64,000 bases of DNA from Nocardia sp. NBC_00403. Lineage in GTDB: Bacteria > Actinomycetota > Actinomycetes > Mycobacteriales > Mycobacteriaceae. The notes under the pieces were generated by a model. It saw only the letters and a list, made by a program, of their open reading frames with translations. It did not search any database and had not been told where the DNA came from. The stretch spans positions 7,564,001-7,628,000 of the forward strand of contig NZ_CP107939.1 in NCBI RefSeq assembly GCF_036046055.1. The letters run 5' to 3'. Below, one piece after another: positions 1-8,619 of this stretch (the first letter of the stretch is position 1; every line of letters begins with the position of its first letter). The translations under genes and the position numbers were made by a program.

Positions 1-258
<258 letters not shown>

Positions 259-370
259 CTAAAGCGCGACACGCCGTCGAGCCGTTCCCAGCATTCGGCG
301 AAAGTTGTGAATCCGTGCCCGAGCAGACCACCACGGGCGCCTTCCGCAGCCGGGCTGTGACTTTGATCAA

Positions 371-399
371 TTGCGCACAGACATTCCAGAGTGTACAGT
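371..399 (+). promoter_or_regulatory. Candidate promoter for the Rho paralogue
   Basis: TTGCGC (371-376), 17-bp spacer, TACAGT (394-399). If used, the transcript would carry a leader of about 185 nt before the rho start at 592. Long leaders are known for autoregulated rho genes in other bacteria; that link is inference here. Confidence 0.4.
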
Positions 400-591
400 C
401 ACCGATGTCTCTGCAGTGGATGTAGGAGTACCTCCCACCGAGACATTTTGAGATTCCTTTTCTGTATCGGCCCATTCGGCCGCCTCGAAATCGTTTCCCT
501 CGGAAGCAAGCGATCTTCCTCGCAGCGTGCATTCGACCGCTGCCTGTTACGGCTGTTCGCCGTACCCACACACCATTCAGAAAGAAACACC

Positions 592-1761
592 ATGAACAAC
601 AACACTTTTGCACCCGACGGGATCGCGGTGAGCGAGCCCGGACAGCAGCAACGACGCCCCGTGCGCGGCATCCTCGACATCGTCGACAACCGCAACGCCG
701 CCCTGCGTGTAGACGGCTACCTGTCGGGACCACGCGATATCCACGTCCCGCCCCGACTGATCCGCGAATATGGTTTGCGCCGTGGCGATTTCATCATCGG
801 TACCGCTCAGCCCGGCACGCGCGGCGATAAACTCGACCCCCTGCAGCTGATCGAGACGGTCAACGGGCAGGACCCGCGCCGCGCACAATCTCGGCCGGAC
901 TTCGCCGATCTGGTCCCGATCTATCCGAATCAGCGTCTGCGCCTCGAGACCGAACCGCATGCCATGACGACCAGGGTCACCGACCTCGTCATGCCCATCG
1001 GCAAGGGGCAGCGCGCACTCGTCGTCGCACCGCCGAAGGCGGGCAAAACCTCTGTGCTGCAAGCCATCGCGCACGGCATCGCGAAGAACCATCCGGAGTG
1101 CGAACTGATGCTGGTGCTGGTCGGCGAGCGTCCCGAGGAGGTCACCGATCTGACCAGGTCGGTGCCCGCCGAGGTCGCCGCCGCCACCTTCGACCGCGCG
1201 CCCCGCGAGCACATCGCGCTCGCCGAGCTCGCCATCGAACGAGCCAAACGGCTGGTCGAGATGGGCCGTGACGTGGTCGTCCTGCTCGACTCGCTGACCC
1301 GCCTCGCTCGCGCCTACAACAACGCCGCCCCGTCCTCGGGCCGCGTACTCTCCGGCGGTGTCGACGCCGCCGCGCTCGCTCCGCCGAAACGATTCCTCGG
1401 TGCGGCCCGCAATATCGAGCACGGCGGCTCGCTCACCATCATTGCCACGGCACTGGTGGAAACCGGATCGCTGGCCGACACGGTGATCTTCGAGGAATAC
1501 AAGGGCACCGGCAACGCCGAACTGAAACTGGACCGCGCCACCGCAGGCCGCCGTGTCTTTCCCGCCATCGACATCGCCCAGTCCAGCACCCGCAAGGACG
1601 AATTGCTGCTCACCCCAACGGAATTGATGGCCACCCAGCTGCTGCGCAGGACCCTCACCGCGGTAGACGGCCAGCAGGCCATCGATCTGCTGCTGGAAGG
1701 CTTACGCAAGGCCCCGACCAACGCCGAGTTCCTCACCCAGCTCAACACTCCCCGCCGCTGA
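592..1761 (+). CDS. rho: Transcription termination factor Rho, short-form paralogue (389 aa)
   Basis: Hexameric RNA-dependent ATPase/helicase that ends transcription. The N-terminal about 45 residues are variable, followed by the cold-shock-like RNA-binding domain (RGILDIVDNRNAALRVDGYL). The Walker A region PPKAGKTS lies near residues 147-154, Walker B is VVVLLDSLTRLARAYN, and the Q/R-loop segments (RVLSGGVDAAALAPPKRF, FEEYKGTGN, SSTRKDELLL) are well kept. Housekeeping actinobacterial Rho normally carries a long charged N-terminal extension; this protein is E. coli-sized and lacks it, so it is probably a second copy. Start chosen at ATG 592 after AGAAAGAAA; the longer open frame from 391 has no coding character. 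It could act as a specialised or stress Rho, which is inference. Confidence 0.88.
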   Translation: MNNNTFAPDGIAVSEPGQQQRRPVRGILDIVDNRNAALRVDGYLSGPRDIHVPPRLIREYGLRRGDFIIGTAQPGTRGDKLDPLQLIETVNGQDPRRAQSRPDFADLVPIYPNQRLRLETEPHAMTTRVTDLVMPIGKGQRALVVAPPKAGKTSVLQAIAHGIAKNHPECELMLVLVGERPEEVTDLTRSVPAEVAAATFDRAPREHIALAELAIERAKRLVEMGRDVVVLLDSLTRLARAYNNAAPSSGRVLSGGVDAAALAPPKRFLGAARNIEHGGSLTIIATALVETGSLADTVIFEEYKGTGNAELKLDRATAGRRVFPAIDIAQSSTRKDELLLTPTELMATQLLRRTLTAVDGQQAIDLLLEGLRKAPTNAEFLTQLNTPRR

Positions 1762-1765
1762 CGGC

Positions 1766-1777
1766 GCCTTTTAAGGC
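1766..1777 (+). terminator. Short stem-loop just after the rho paralogue
   Basis: GCCTT-TT-AAGGC, four bases past the stop codon and followed by TCCTTTAAG. The stem is only 5 bp with no clean T tract, so this is at best a weak terminator between the converging genes. Confidence 0.25.
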
Positions 1778-1792
1778 TCCTTTAAGCGCATG

Positions 1793-3022
1793 TCAAGCCC
1801 CCCGAGGCATTGTTTGTCTCAGCCCGGTCGGGCCTGCATTCGGAGGGGGATGCAGGGACGGCCGGGCATTTACGTTTGCGACCCGCGACTGCACACCGGT
1901 CCCCGCCGCCGCGCGAGCCCCAGGCCAGACGCGAGCCAGGTCGAGCAAGTGCCGTAGCTCGGTATCGAAGTCTTGGGCGGTCAGTAGTGGCCGGCGTACA
2001 TTTCCCGAATGCTCCGCCGTGAGCCCACTTCGCCTGGCGTGCATCGCATGTGCGAGACGGTGGGCGTACTGGATCGGCTCCGACTCCGATCCGGACTCGC
2101 AGGTGCGCGCGAAGTCCGTGGCGTCGGACGCGGCAGCGAGATACGGCCCGAGGTGCATCAGGGCATCGCGTATCTCAACGGTCATGCGGAGCAGGCGAGC
2201 ATCGGCATTCGTCGACGTATCCAGAGCCGAGGACAGCACGATCTCCGGCACGGCCGCGGTGAGATCTCGCCACAATGGCTGCAGCCGACGGCAGGCTCGC
2301 GCGGCAGGATCCAGGCCTGCCCTCGCGATCAGCAGAATGACCAGCGGGACGGCGGTCAACGTGGCGTAGTACGCGACGCACAGGGTGACTGCCGCCTCGA
2401 TCCGCGGCATTTGCGGACCGAGGGCAGGCCATCCGGTGCTCGTTTGGGCGATCGAGACCGCCTCGGTGAGCCACATGTATATGACGCCGACACCCAAGGC
2501 GTAACCGATGACGGTCGCCCGCGCGGACAGATCGCCGCGCCGAAGCTCGCGGATGCCCGCCCGGAAGAACACGAAGGTGTTGATCGTCAGCGGAATCCCG
2601 AACGCGTATCCGACGGCAATGCCCTCCCCGTCCATGCGCAGGTCCAGCAACCGGCCGTCATGGCGTGCGGAGGTCCCGGCCAGCAGTATCACGACGGCGG
2701 CGGCGACCGCGACGCCACTGTAGAAGCGTTGGCGCCGCCATACGGTGCTCGGATCGCCGCCGGTATCGCCGAACTTGCCGATACCGTGCAGGTTCGTCAT
2801 CGCGAGGAGAGTGCAGCCGAGCGCCAGCTGATTCGCCAGACTGGCGATCTGGGGCGTTATCGTGCACCGGTACAGCAGCAGTCCGGCGAGGCTCCACAGG
2901 AACGTGCGATTCATCAGTCGATCGATGATCGTTTCCCGGACGAACAACAGCCGACCCACCAGAACGGCGGTGACGTAACCGATCACCGGCCAGGCAACGA
3001 ATCCGGTGACCGGAATCCACAT
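1793..3022 (-). CDS. MAB_1171c-type (DUF6545-like) integral membrane protein, 409 aa
   Basis: About seven hydrophobic helices fill residues 1-250 (for example WPVIGYVTAVLVGRLLF, YSGVAVAAAVVILLAG, YYATLTAVPLVILLIARAGL). They are followed by a soluble C-terminal domain with ACRRLQPLWRDLTAAVPEIV, EIRDALMHLGPYL and a region ending in VWPGARAA, the layout of the actinobacterial MAB_1171c-like putative transporter family. No biochemical function is known to me. Start chosen at ATG 3020-3022 because GGGAGGT sits 6-10 bases upstream; the open frame continues to 3106 without a ribosome site. A divergent small-gene pair begins at 3236. Confidence 0.7.
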   Translation of the reverse strand: MWIPVTGFVAWPVIGYVTAVLVGRLLFVRETIIDRLMNRTFLWSLAGLLLYRCTITPQIASLANQLALGCTLLAMTNLHGIGKFGDTGGDPSTVWRRQRFYSGVAVAAAVVILLAGTSARHDGRLLDLRMDGEGIAVGYAFGIPLTINTFVFFRAGIRELRRGDLSARATVIGYALGVGVIYMWLTEAVSIAQTSTGWPALGPQMPRIEAAVTLCVAYYATLTAVPLVILLIARAGLDPAARACRRLQPLWRDLTAAVPEIVLSSALDTSTNADARLLRMTVEIRDALMHLGPYLAAASDATDFARTCESGSESEPIQYAHRLAHAMHARRSGLTAEHSGNVRRPLLTAQDFDTELRHLLDLARVWPGARAAAGTGVQSRVANVNARPSLHPPPNAGPTGLRQTMPRGA

Positions 3023-3235
3023 CGTTGTACCTCCCGGTCCAGCGGAACCGATGCTCGTGCAGAATACCGGCCGCGCCGCTCTGCGCGTTCGATGGAACTC
3101 GGGCAATCCGGTCCGCAGATGCGAAGATTTTCCGGCGGCGATGACAATACCGCTGGTCCAGTCTCATTGAGCCGCACATTGTTCCGAATCCGGCCGATGC
3201 GGGAACCATTGACCGCCCGGACGCGTCAGACGAAC

Positions 3236-3619
3236 ATGGACATCCACGCCTACCCCACCAAGGCCAGCACGCCGGTGGATCCCACCGAGGCCGAGCGCAT
3301 CGCCGATCACTATCTGTCCGGCGATGACGATGCCGAGCGGGGCATCACGAACCTGCTCACCGAATTCGACTGTTGCTACACCGTTGTCGCGATCGTCCCG
3401 CCGCCACCCGGGACCGACCCGCACACGCCCCCGCTGCCACCCGCCATCGGCGGCTCGGTCAGCGTCATCGACAAGTCGACCGGCGCCGTCTCCTACTGGC
3501 CGAGCTACCCGGCGGATCTCGTCGCCGAGCAGTACGCCGAGGTGCTGCGCAGCGGCCGGCTGATCATCGAGCCGGACTGGCCCGCGGAGGACGACATCGA
3601 TTCGCCAGAGGACGAGTAG
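3236..3619 (+). CDS. Imm35/YrhB-like small protein, 127 aa
   Basis: The start ATG (3236) gives MDIHAYPTKASTPVDPTEAE. The rest resembles the YrhB/Imm35 fold seen in immunity-type proteins: an N-terminal helix (AERIADHYLSG), a strand region with a Pro-rich loop (IVPPPPGTDPHTPPLPP), then GGSVSVIDKSTGAVSYW and a last helix (DLVAEQYAEVLRSG). The match is to fold pattern only, and no cognate toxin is adjacent. The next gene starts 4 bases after its stop, so the two are probably co-transcribed. The open frame extends upstream to 2009, but that part is the antisense shadow of the membrane protein gene. Confidence 0.5.
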   Translation: MDIHAYPTKASTPVDPTEAERIADHYLSGDDDAERGITNLLTEFDCCYTVVAIVPPPPGTDPHTPPLPPAIGGSVSVIDKSTGAVSYWPSYPADLVAEQYAEVLRSGRLIIEPDWPAEDDIDSPEDE

Positions 3620-3623
3620 ACGC

Positions 3624-4157
3624 GTGTATCCCGAACCTGGTCAGGTACTGCACTTCTCCGAGGATCCGACCATCCGGCGATTCGTTCCGCGCAGCGCGGC
3701 GACTCCGCAACCCGAGGCGTATGTCTGGGCAGTCGACGCGCCCAACGCGCCGAGCTATTGGTTTCCACGCAACTGCCCGCGAGCTATGGCGTGGACGACG
3801 CCGGCAACAACCGACCTCGACCGTGACCTAATCCTCGGCCCCGGCCGCGGCACCCGCGTGCACGCCATCGAATATTCGTGGCTGGACGCCCTGCCGAACA
3901 CGGCGCTCTACGCGTATCGCCTGCCCGCCGAGCCCTTTCGGCCCATCGGCGGCGCGCAGCCACATGCCTGGGTCGCCACCGTTCCCGTCGATCCGCTCGG
4001 ACCGCCCGAACCGGTCCACGACCTGATCGCCCTGCACGAAGCGGCAGGCATCCAGCTCCGCGTCCTCACCAACCTATGGCCGTTCTGGGACGCCGTGATG
4101 TCGAGTTCCGTCGGCTTCAGCGGCATTCGGCTCCGCGGCGCGCGGCCACGCCCGTGA
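3624..4157 (+). CDS. DUF6886-like hypothetical protein, 177 aa
   Basis: GTG start four bases after the upstream stop; the protein begins MYPEPGQVLHFSEDPTIRRF. The LHFSEDPTI start, the YVWAVDAPNAPSYWFPRNCPR segment and the EYSWLDALPNTALYAYRLP block are features of a conserved family of unknown function found in actinobacteria and Bacillus (DUF6886). It is soluble, with no signal peptide or membrane segment. A C-terminal helix with NLWPFWDAVMSSSVGFSGIRL is followed by a basic tail. Likely one operon with the 3236 gene. No activity can be assigned from sequence. Confidence 0.65.
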   Translation: MYPEPGQVLHFSEDPTIRRFVPRSAATPQPEAYVWAVDAPNAPSYWFPRNCPRAMAWTTPATTDLDRDLILGPGRGTRVHAIEYSWLDALPNTALYAYRLPAEPFRPIGGAQPHAWVATVPVDPLGPPEPVHDLIALHEAAGIQLRVLTNLWPFWDAVMSSSVGFSGIRLRGARPRP

Positions 4158-4164
4158 GCGGTGT

Positions 4165-4340
4165 CCGACGAGCTGGGACATGATACGGCGGTGATCTTTT
4201 TCGGTGGCCGGAAGTTGCGCGACCAGTAGCACATCGGGATTCTCGACCAGACGCAGCTGAAACAGCTCGAGATCGTTCTGACCCGCGTCGGGATGGTCTA
4301 TGCCGATGGTGGCGTGACGGAATTCCTGCATGACATACCG
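4165..4340 (-). pseudogene. Remnant of an XRE regulator C-terminus (MmyB-like ligand-binding domain)
   Basis: The minus strand encodes QEFRHATIGIDHPDAGQNDL then ELFQLRLVENPDVLLVAQLP and MSQLVG. This matches the end of MmyB-type XRE regulators (RFRHPxVGxLEL...DPxQxLxVxxAEP...). Nothing N-terminal to it (helix-turn-helix or first half of the ligand domain) can be read upstream, and the segment runs head-to-head into another decayed gene, so it is a leftover fragment. The C-terminal edge is uncertain because the frame continues to 4074 under the DUF6886 gene. Confidence 0.5.
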
Positions 4341-4348
4341 GCCATCAG

Positions 4349-4695
4349 GTGCGGAATTCGATACTCGCCTCGGTCGACCCGGCGACGATCGCGGCGGGGC
4401 TGTCCAGGATCGAGCAGCAGCGCCCGCGCGAGCGCATCGACTACCTGCGGACTCGCCACGGCTTCTTGTTGACGCGCCAGTCGGATTCATGGCGCGCCGG
4501 AGGGGGTTTGCAGTCAGGCGGAAGTGCCAGCGTCCACCTCGACCTGGCCGCGGACACCGACCTGAACCAATGCCAGCTGCGCGCGCTCCCGATCGGAACG
4601 AAACCAGCACCCACGCAACCTGACCCGCGCTGGCGCGTGCTACTCGATTCAGCAGGCCACCCGTTCCGCATCGCGACCTACACCCCACCGCCATT
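4349..4695 (+). pseudogene. Degenerate glyoxalase/VOC-like fragment
   Basis: Residues SASVHLDLAADTDLNQ, then LRALPIGTKPAPTQPDPRWR and VLLDSAGHPFRI, follow the C-terminal half of actinobacterial glyoxalase-like (VOC) domains (HLDL...A...LGA....QP...W.VL.DPAGHPF). The expected N-terminal half is absent, spacing between the blocks is irregular, and the frame continues without sense into the antisense of the MFS gene. Best read as a truncated, decayed gene rather than a working enzyme. Confidence 0.4.
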
Positions 4696-4787
4696 GGCGC
4701 CGGCCCGCACCTCAGCTCACCGACAGCGCCCCACGCTCGACGACAACCATATAGGGAGACCCCCGGCTCCTGAAACCCGGAGCGGCC

Positions 4788-6098
4788 CTACATCTGCTGG
4801 GTTGAGGGGCTATTCGGGCCGTTGCGGGAGAGCCCCGCGATCCAGTTCGTGGGGCGCTGCGCGACGGACGGCTGGGTCGCGGGAGTGATCGTCCGGGGCT
4901 CAGGCAGCCGCCGTGCCATTCGCGCCAGCAAAACCATACCGGTGACAAGCGCCCACCCTGATGCCGAGGTACCGAGCGTCGACAGGAGGAATCCCGCGAG
5001 CAGTGCGCCGAGTGCCGAGCCGCCATGGGTTATCAGCTTCGTTGCGCCGAAAACTCTACTGACAAGATCCTCTGAAAAAGCGCGGACTCGATACAGGGTC
5101 AGCGCAACGCCCACGATCGGCGCGGTGAAGCCGACACCCATCCAGCACACCGCAAGCACCGCAGGATTGGAGCTGACCGCGATGGGCACGCAGAGCACGA
5201 CCCACGTCCATAGCGTGCCGGTGAGGACGATCCGGGGGCTGATACGACTGGCGAGCCCGGCCGCGGGAGCGGCACCGAACAGTCCGCCCAGACCTGTAAC
5301 GCCCAACACCAGACCGACTACCCAGGCTGGGTGGCCGGCGTCTCTGATCTTCACGGTCGTCAGCAATATAAGAACCTGGAAGATTATGTTCGTTGCCCCG
5401 ATAATGGCCGTCGCGGGTCGTACGAACGGTTCAGCCCACACGCTTCGTACGCCGCCCCAGGCGTGGTTCCAATCCCAAAAACGAGCGGGCTTCGGGCCAT
5501 TGACGTCCGGCGTCTCCGGAACCCTGTCACGCATCTTGGACAGGGTCCACAGACAGAACAGATAGGAGGCGGCGTTCGCGAGGAATGGCAGACTGCGAGC
5601 AATGCCGAAGGCCGCCGCGCCGAGCGTGCGGCCCACCATGTTTGCGATCGGTTGCTCGGCCTCGAGGAACGCGAACGCTGCTGGACGCTCGTCCTCGCTG
5701 ACAATGTCACGGACCAGGCCCAGCTCACCGATGTTGAAGAAAACGTATGCCGTTCCTTCGATGAACGCCGCTACAGCGAGGAACAACGACAAACCTGGCG
5801 GCCGTACGACGATCACCGCCGCCACCAGCAAAGTTGCGGCCAACCCGATCCGTTGGCACATCATAAGCATCCGCCGACGATCCCAATAGTCCGCCGCGAC
5901 GCCTGCGGGGACCTCGAAGATCAAGCTCGGCAAGGTAAGCGCGAATCCCACCCAACCAGCTGAGATGGGTGAACCGGTGAGCCCCAGCGCCAACAGCGGA
6001 TAAGCGAGGCGGACACCCTGTAGGCCGATATGCGAAACGGCATTGCCGGACCACAACAACAGAAAGCCTCTGTTGTTGTGAATGCTCGAATTGCGCAC
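4788..6098 (-). CDS. MFS exporter, EntS/MFS_3-like, 436 aa
   Basis: A twelve-helix major facilitator protein. The N-terminus NRGFLLLWSGNAVSHIGLQG, the loop motif VAADYWDRRRMLM after helix 3 and a second half starting near FVRPATAIIGATNIIFQVLI fit the MFS_3 (enterobactin exporter-like) group, which usually exports siderophores or drugs; the actual substrate is unknown. A GTG start at 6098 was chosen because it lies two bases after the stop of the upstream gene (overlapping reading ATGTAACCGTG), which suggests translational coupling. The frame stays open to 6212 inside the upstream gene, but that part has no coding character. Confidence 0.75.
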   Translation of the reverse strand: MRNSSIHNNRGFLLLWSGNAVSHIGLQGVRLAYPLLALGLTGSPISAGWVGFALTLPSLIFEVPAGVAADYWDRRRMLMMCQRIGLAATLLVAAVIVVRPPGLSLFLAVAAFIEGTAYVFFNIGELGLVRDIVSEDERPAAFAFLEAEQPIANMVGRTLGAAAFGIARSLPFLANAASYLFCLWTLSKMRDRVPETPDVNGPKPARFWDWNHAWGGVRSVWAEPFVRPATAIIGATNIIFQVLILLTTVKIRDAGHPAWVVGLVLGVTGLGGLFGAAPAAGLASRISPRIVLTGTLWTWVVLCVPIAVSSNPAVLAVCWMGVGFTAPIVGVALTLYRVRAFSEDLVSRVFGATKLITHGGSALGALLAGFLLSTLGTSASGWALVTGMVLLARMARRLPEPRTITPATQPSVAQRPTNWIAGLSRNGPNSPSTQQM

Positions 6099-6100
6099 GG

Positions 6101-6781
6101 TTACATGAGCCCGGCAAGGGCGGTGACGACACGGCGCAGGCTGCCGCGCCACGATTTCACCACTGTCAACGCAGCCGACCCGAAAGCGACTGCGGACGAC
6201 GCGAACGCCCACGGGGTCAGTTCGGTTACCGGGAGTGCCGCCTTCTGCCCCGGCCAGGGGTAGGCGGACGTGCCCCGGAGAGCGCCAACCACCAGTCCTA
6301 ACTGTGGGCCCAGCTCATTGCTCATTCCAAGCGACGCCTGCACCTGGGGTATTTTGCTGTCGAGAGTGAGCACATCGGTCAACACGAGCGCCGCGACCAC
6401 TATTGCCGCGATGGCAGTGATACCACCGGCCGTTTCACTGCCGTGCAGGATTGTCTGGATTGCCGCAGCTACCATGACGAATATCGCGACCGTGGCAAAA
6501 ATCGCCAATTGACCGCTGACCCGAGCACCGGATGGTGCCGATAGCGCCCAGAGATTCAAATGGCTGGTCGTTCTCTTGACGCTGCCGAAAGCGTTGACGG
6601 TGGCCGCGCCATCCCAATTCGAGGCTTTCATCCAAGGCAGCCACATCATGCAGAACAGCAGTAAGCCCCCCGATGCCGCCCAAGCATAGGGCCATGTCTC
6701 CTTAGCCGGCGGGGCGGGCCGTAGCTTCGGACCGGGCCGCGGTTGAGCATCGACTTGTTGCGATGGTGATAGTTGCGCCAT
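6101..6781 (-). CDS. Four-helix membrane protein of unknown function, 226 aa
   Basis: Starts at ATG 6781. A soluble Pro-rich N-terminus (SPSQQVDAQPRPGPKLRPAP) precedes four hydrophobic segments: WPYAWAASGGLLLFCMMWLP, LAIFATVAIFVMVAAAIQTI, GGITAIAAIVVAALVLTDVL and LTPWAFASSAVAFGSAALTV. Two short extracytoplasmic loops separate helices 1-2 and 3-4. This is the topology of many actinobacterial small membrane proteins with no known function. It is directly upstream of, and overlaps the start signal of, the MFS exporter, so the two probably act together. Confidence 0.65.
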   Translation of the reverse strand: MAQLSPSQQVDAQPRPGPKLRPAPPAKETWPYAWAASGGLLLFCMMWLPWMKASNWDGAATVNAFGSVKRTTSHLNLWALSAPSGARVSGQLAIFATVAIFVMVAAAIQTILHGSETAGGITAIAAIVVAALVLTDVLTLDSKIPQVQASLGMSNELGPQLGLVVGALRGTSAYPWPGQKAALPVTELTPWAFASSAVAFGSAALTVVKSWRGSLRRVVTALAGLM

Positions 6782-6956
6782 CAAAACAGCCCACGAACGC
6801 GAAGCGGTGACATCGCCCCTGCCGGGCACTGTGCGATAACGCAGACGCTGGCAGCCAACATATTCTTCGGCATGGGCGCAGTCTTCCATGCCCAACACCC
6901 AAATCTCTTCCCAGAGACGGGAATTCGCGTGGATAGCGCATGAAACCATCGCGTTG

Positions 6957-7592
6957 ATGTTTCTGAACGAAGTCTCGGCTCCCGGGTATCTGGAGTACAT
7001 TTCCGGCTCCGGGCCACCGGTCATTGAGATCCGCCGGGGCGCATCCGCTGACCTGCCCGGGGTGGTCCGCGCGCTCGCGGTGGGCTCAAAACACGCGTTC
7101 CGCAATTTCGCGGGCGACGTCGACGGATACGTTCGCGATCTGGCACTGCGCAATTTCGAGCAGCTGGGCCGCCGGACCACTTGCGAAGAGTCCAAATTCC
7201 TTGTCGCCGTCACCGCGGACAACGAGGTCGCGGGGTACATCCTGACCACATTCGAATCCAGGGGAGAGGTATCGATACTGGGGTTGTACGTGCATCCCAA
7301 CTGGCACCGTCAGGGGATCGCCAGCGATCTCCTGCGTGCCGTTCTCGACCTGCGGAATGCGGCGGGCATCCACATGGGCGACGCCGGTGTCCGTGTCGGC
7401 ACGACCATCGGCACGGATGCCTTGCAGTGGTACAAAAACCGAAGCTTCCTAGAGGTCGGCGATCCCACCGAAACCCCGCCGGCCATGCAGAGATTCGGTC
7501 TGCATCGCCCCGCGCCGGACAGCGCGCAGCGGGGCGAGGCGCTGGGCGCTCCACAGCAGAGCCTGTATCTGCCTGCACGATCAGCCACTTGA
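6957..7592 (+). CDS. GNAT-family N-acetyltransferase, 211 aa
   Basis: The GNAT core is visible: IEIRRGASADLPGVVRALA (strand 1/helix 1), then ESKFLVAVTADNEVAGYILT (strands 2-4), the strand-4 to loop motif VSILGLYVHPNWHRQGIAS with the acetyl-CoA-binding R/Q-x-x-G-x-A signature (HRQGIA), and the last helix TDALQWYKNRSFLEVGDP. Substrate unknown. The start is uncertain: ATG 6957 was chosen because the domain begins soon after it, while the open frame reaches back to 6888. The C-terminal about 35 residues (RPAPDSAQRGEALGAPQQ) are low-complexity and may be a frame extension. Divergent from the membrane protein at 6781. Confidence 0.7.
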   Translation: MFLNEVSAPGYLEYISGSGPPVIEIRRGASADLPGVVRALAVGSKHAFRNFAGDVDGYVRDLALRNFEQLGRRTTCEESKFLVAVTADNEVAGYILTTFESRGEVSILGLYVHPNWHRQGIASDLLRAVLDLRNAAGIHMGDAGVRVGTTIGTDALQWYKNRSFLEVGDPTETPPAMQRFGLHRPAPDSAQRGEALGAPQQSLYLPARSAT

Positions 7593-7653
7593 TGCGGCGG
7601 ACGCCGCGCCCGCCTACGCGGACGAGCGCACGACATCGACAGAGCAAATCAGC

Positions 7654-8265
7654 TCACAGCCGACGGATTCGAGCGAGCCATGCACCTACGTCGACGAGGC
7701 CCTGCACAGGCCACCCTTTGGCACGAGCCTGATCGGCAATGGACTCGGTGATCCTGCCCCGGTAGCGGGCCCGGCGCAGTTCTTCGAGGTCCCATTCCGC
7801 ACCGAACGCGTCGCGGATGATCAGGTCGCTGACGTGCGGTCCGAACGACAGGATGTGGATCAGTCCGCCCGGCTTGCATCCGGTGTGCAGGCTGTGAACA
7901 TAGGCAGCCCGATGATCGGCATCGAAAACATGGAATAGGGCGCTGTCCAGGATCGTATCGTAGGTGGATCCGCCGAGCCGGAGGGCGTCGCCGATCGTGA
8001 ATCGCGCAGGTGATACTCCGATATCGCGGGCTTTACGGCGGGCGGTGTCGATCGCCAGTGGGGAGACATCGATGCCGTGCGCATCGTAGCCCAGTCCGGC
8101 GAGGTGGATCACGTGTTCGCCTGTACCGCAACCTATGTCGAGTACCGCACCCTTGATGCCACCGGCACGTTCCAATGCGACGATTTCCGGCTGCGGCTCG
8201 CCGATAACCCACGGAGCAGATTGACTGCTGTACAACGAATTCCAGTAGTCGGCGACGTCTGCCAT
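7654..8265 (-). CDS. Class I SAM-dependent methyltransferase, 203 aa
   Basis: Rossmann methyltransferase with motif I VLDIGCGTGEHVIHLAGLG, acidic ribose-binding residue in AHGIDVSPLAI, and FDADHRAAYVHSL / CKPGGLIHILSF further on. It resembles small TehB/UbiE-like enzymes that methylate metabolites; the target is unknown. Start placed at ATG 8265 (MADVADYWNSLYSSQSAPW) with GTGAGGAA upstream. The first residues, ribosome site and promoter region are repeated in tandem further upstream (8359-8560), so an in-frame longer form from ATG 8361 (235 aa) is also open. It lies back-to-back with the RiPP precursor operon; whether it belongs to that system is open. Confidence 0.85.
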   Translation of the reverse strand: MADVADYWNSLYSSQSAPWVIGEPQPEIVALERAGGIKGAVLDIGCGTGEHVIHLAGLGYDAHGIDVSPLAIDTARRKARDIGVSPARFTIGDALRLGGSTYDTILDSALFHVFDADHRAAYVHSLHTGCKPGGLIHILSFGPHVSDLIIRDAFGAEWDLEELRRARYRGRITESIADQARAKGWPVQGLVDVGAWLARIRRL

Positions 8266-8560
8266 CTGGTTCCTCACCCCTGTCCGATCACTATCAGTTA
8301 TCGAAACCGACACCACTGCTGAACATCTCACAAAGTCCCAGCGGTCGGCAACGTCTGCCATATGGCTTCCTCACACCCCCTTCGATCACTATCAGTTATC
8401 GAAACCGACACCACTGCTGAACATCTCACAAAGTCCCAGCGGTCGGCAACATCTGCCATACGGCTTCCTCACACCCCCATCCGATCACTATCAGTTATCG
8501 AAACCGACACCGCCGCAGTGCATCTCACATATTCCCAGAGTCGGGAGGCTGAATCATCTT
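8263..8560. repeat. Three tandem 96-99 bp repeats of the methyltransferase start region
   Basis: The block beginning GATCACTATCAGTTATCG occurs at 8286, 8384 and 8483. The minus-strand start codon (CAT preceded by GTCTGC or ATCTGC) occurs at 8263-8265, 8359-8361 and 8457-8459, giving spacings of 96-99 bp. Each unit carries, on the minus strand, a possible promoter (GATAACTGATAGTGATC), a GTGAGGAA ribosome site and codons for MADV(A)D. The outermost unit is the most diverged and has lost the start portion. The repeats fill the space between the methyltransferase and the RiPP promoter. Confidence 0.85.
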
Positions 8561-8587
8561 GTCGCGGCGCATACTTGCGCCCGTAAT
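8559..8587 (+). promoter_or_regulatory. Candidate promoter of the RiPP precursor operon
   Basis: TTGTCG (8559-8564), 17-bp spacer, CGTAAT (8582-8587). The spacer contains a perfect inverted repeat GCGCA-TACT-TGCGC (8567-8580), a possible operator. The assignment rests only on spacing and partial consensus. Confidence 0.35.
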
Positions 8588-8598
8588 GGAGTCGACGC

Positions 8599-8619
8599 TT
8601 TCACCACAGATCGGTGAAA
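8599..8619 (+). promoter_or_regulatory. Leader hairpin or operator upstream of the RiPP precursors
   Basis: A perfect inverted repeat TTTCACC-N7-GGTGAAA lies between the candidate promoter and the AAGGAG ribosome site at 8641. It could be a mRNA hairpin in the leader or a regulator-binding site; the sequence does not distinguish these. Confidence 0.4.

Noticed and set aside
577..1422. 281-aa minus-strand open frame inside rho
   Set aside because: Antisense of conserved Rho codons; composition (Gly/Asp/Arg) typical of high-GC shadows.
2009..3235. Long plus-strand open frame opposite the MAB_1171c-type gene
   Set aside because: Rich in Arg/Gln/Gly with no family features; it is the antisense shadow of a well-supported membrane protein. 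Only the part from 3236 is coding.
8263..8560. CRISPR-like array
   Set aside because: Repeats are contiguous 96-99 bp tandem copies of a gene start, without unique spacers or cas genes.
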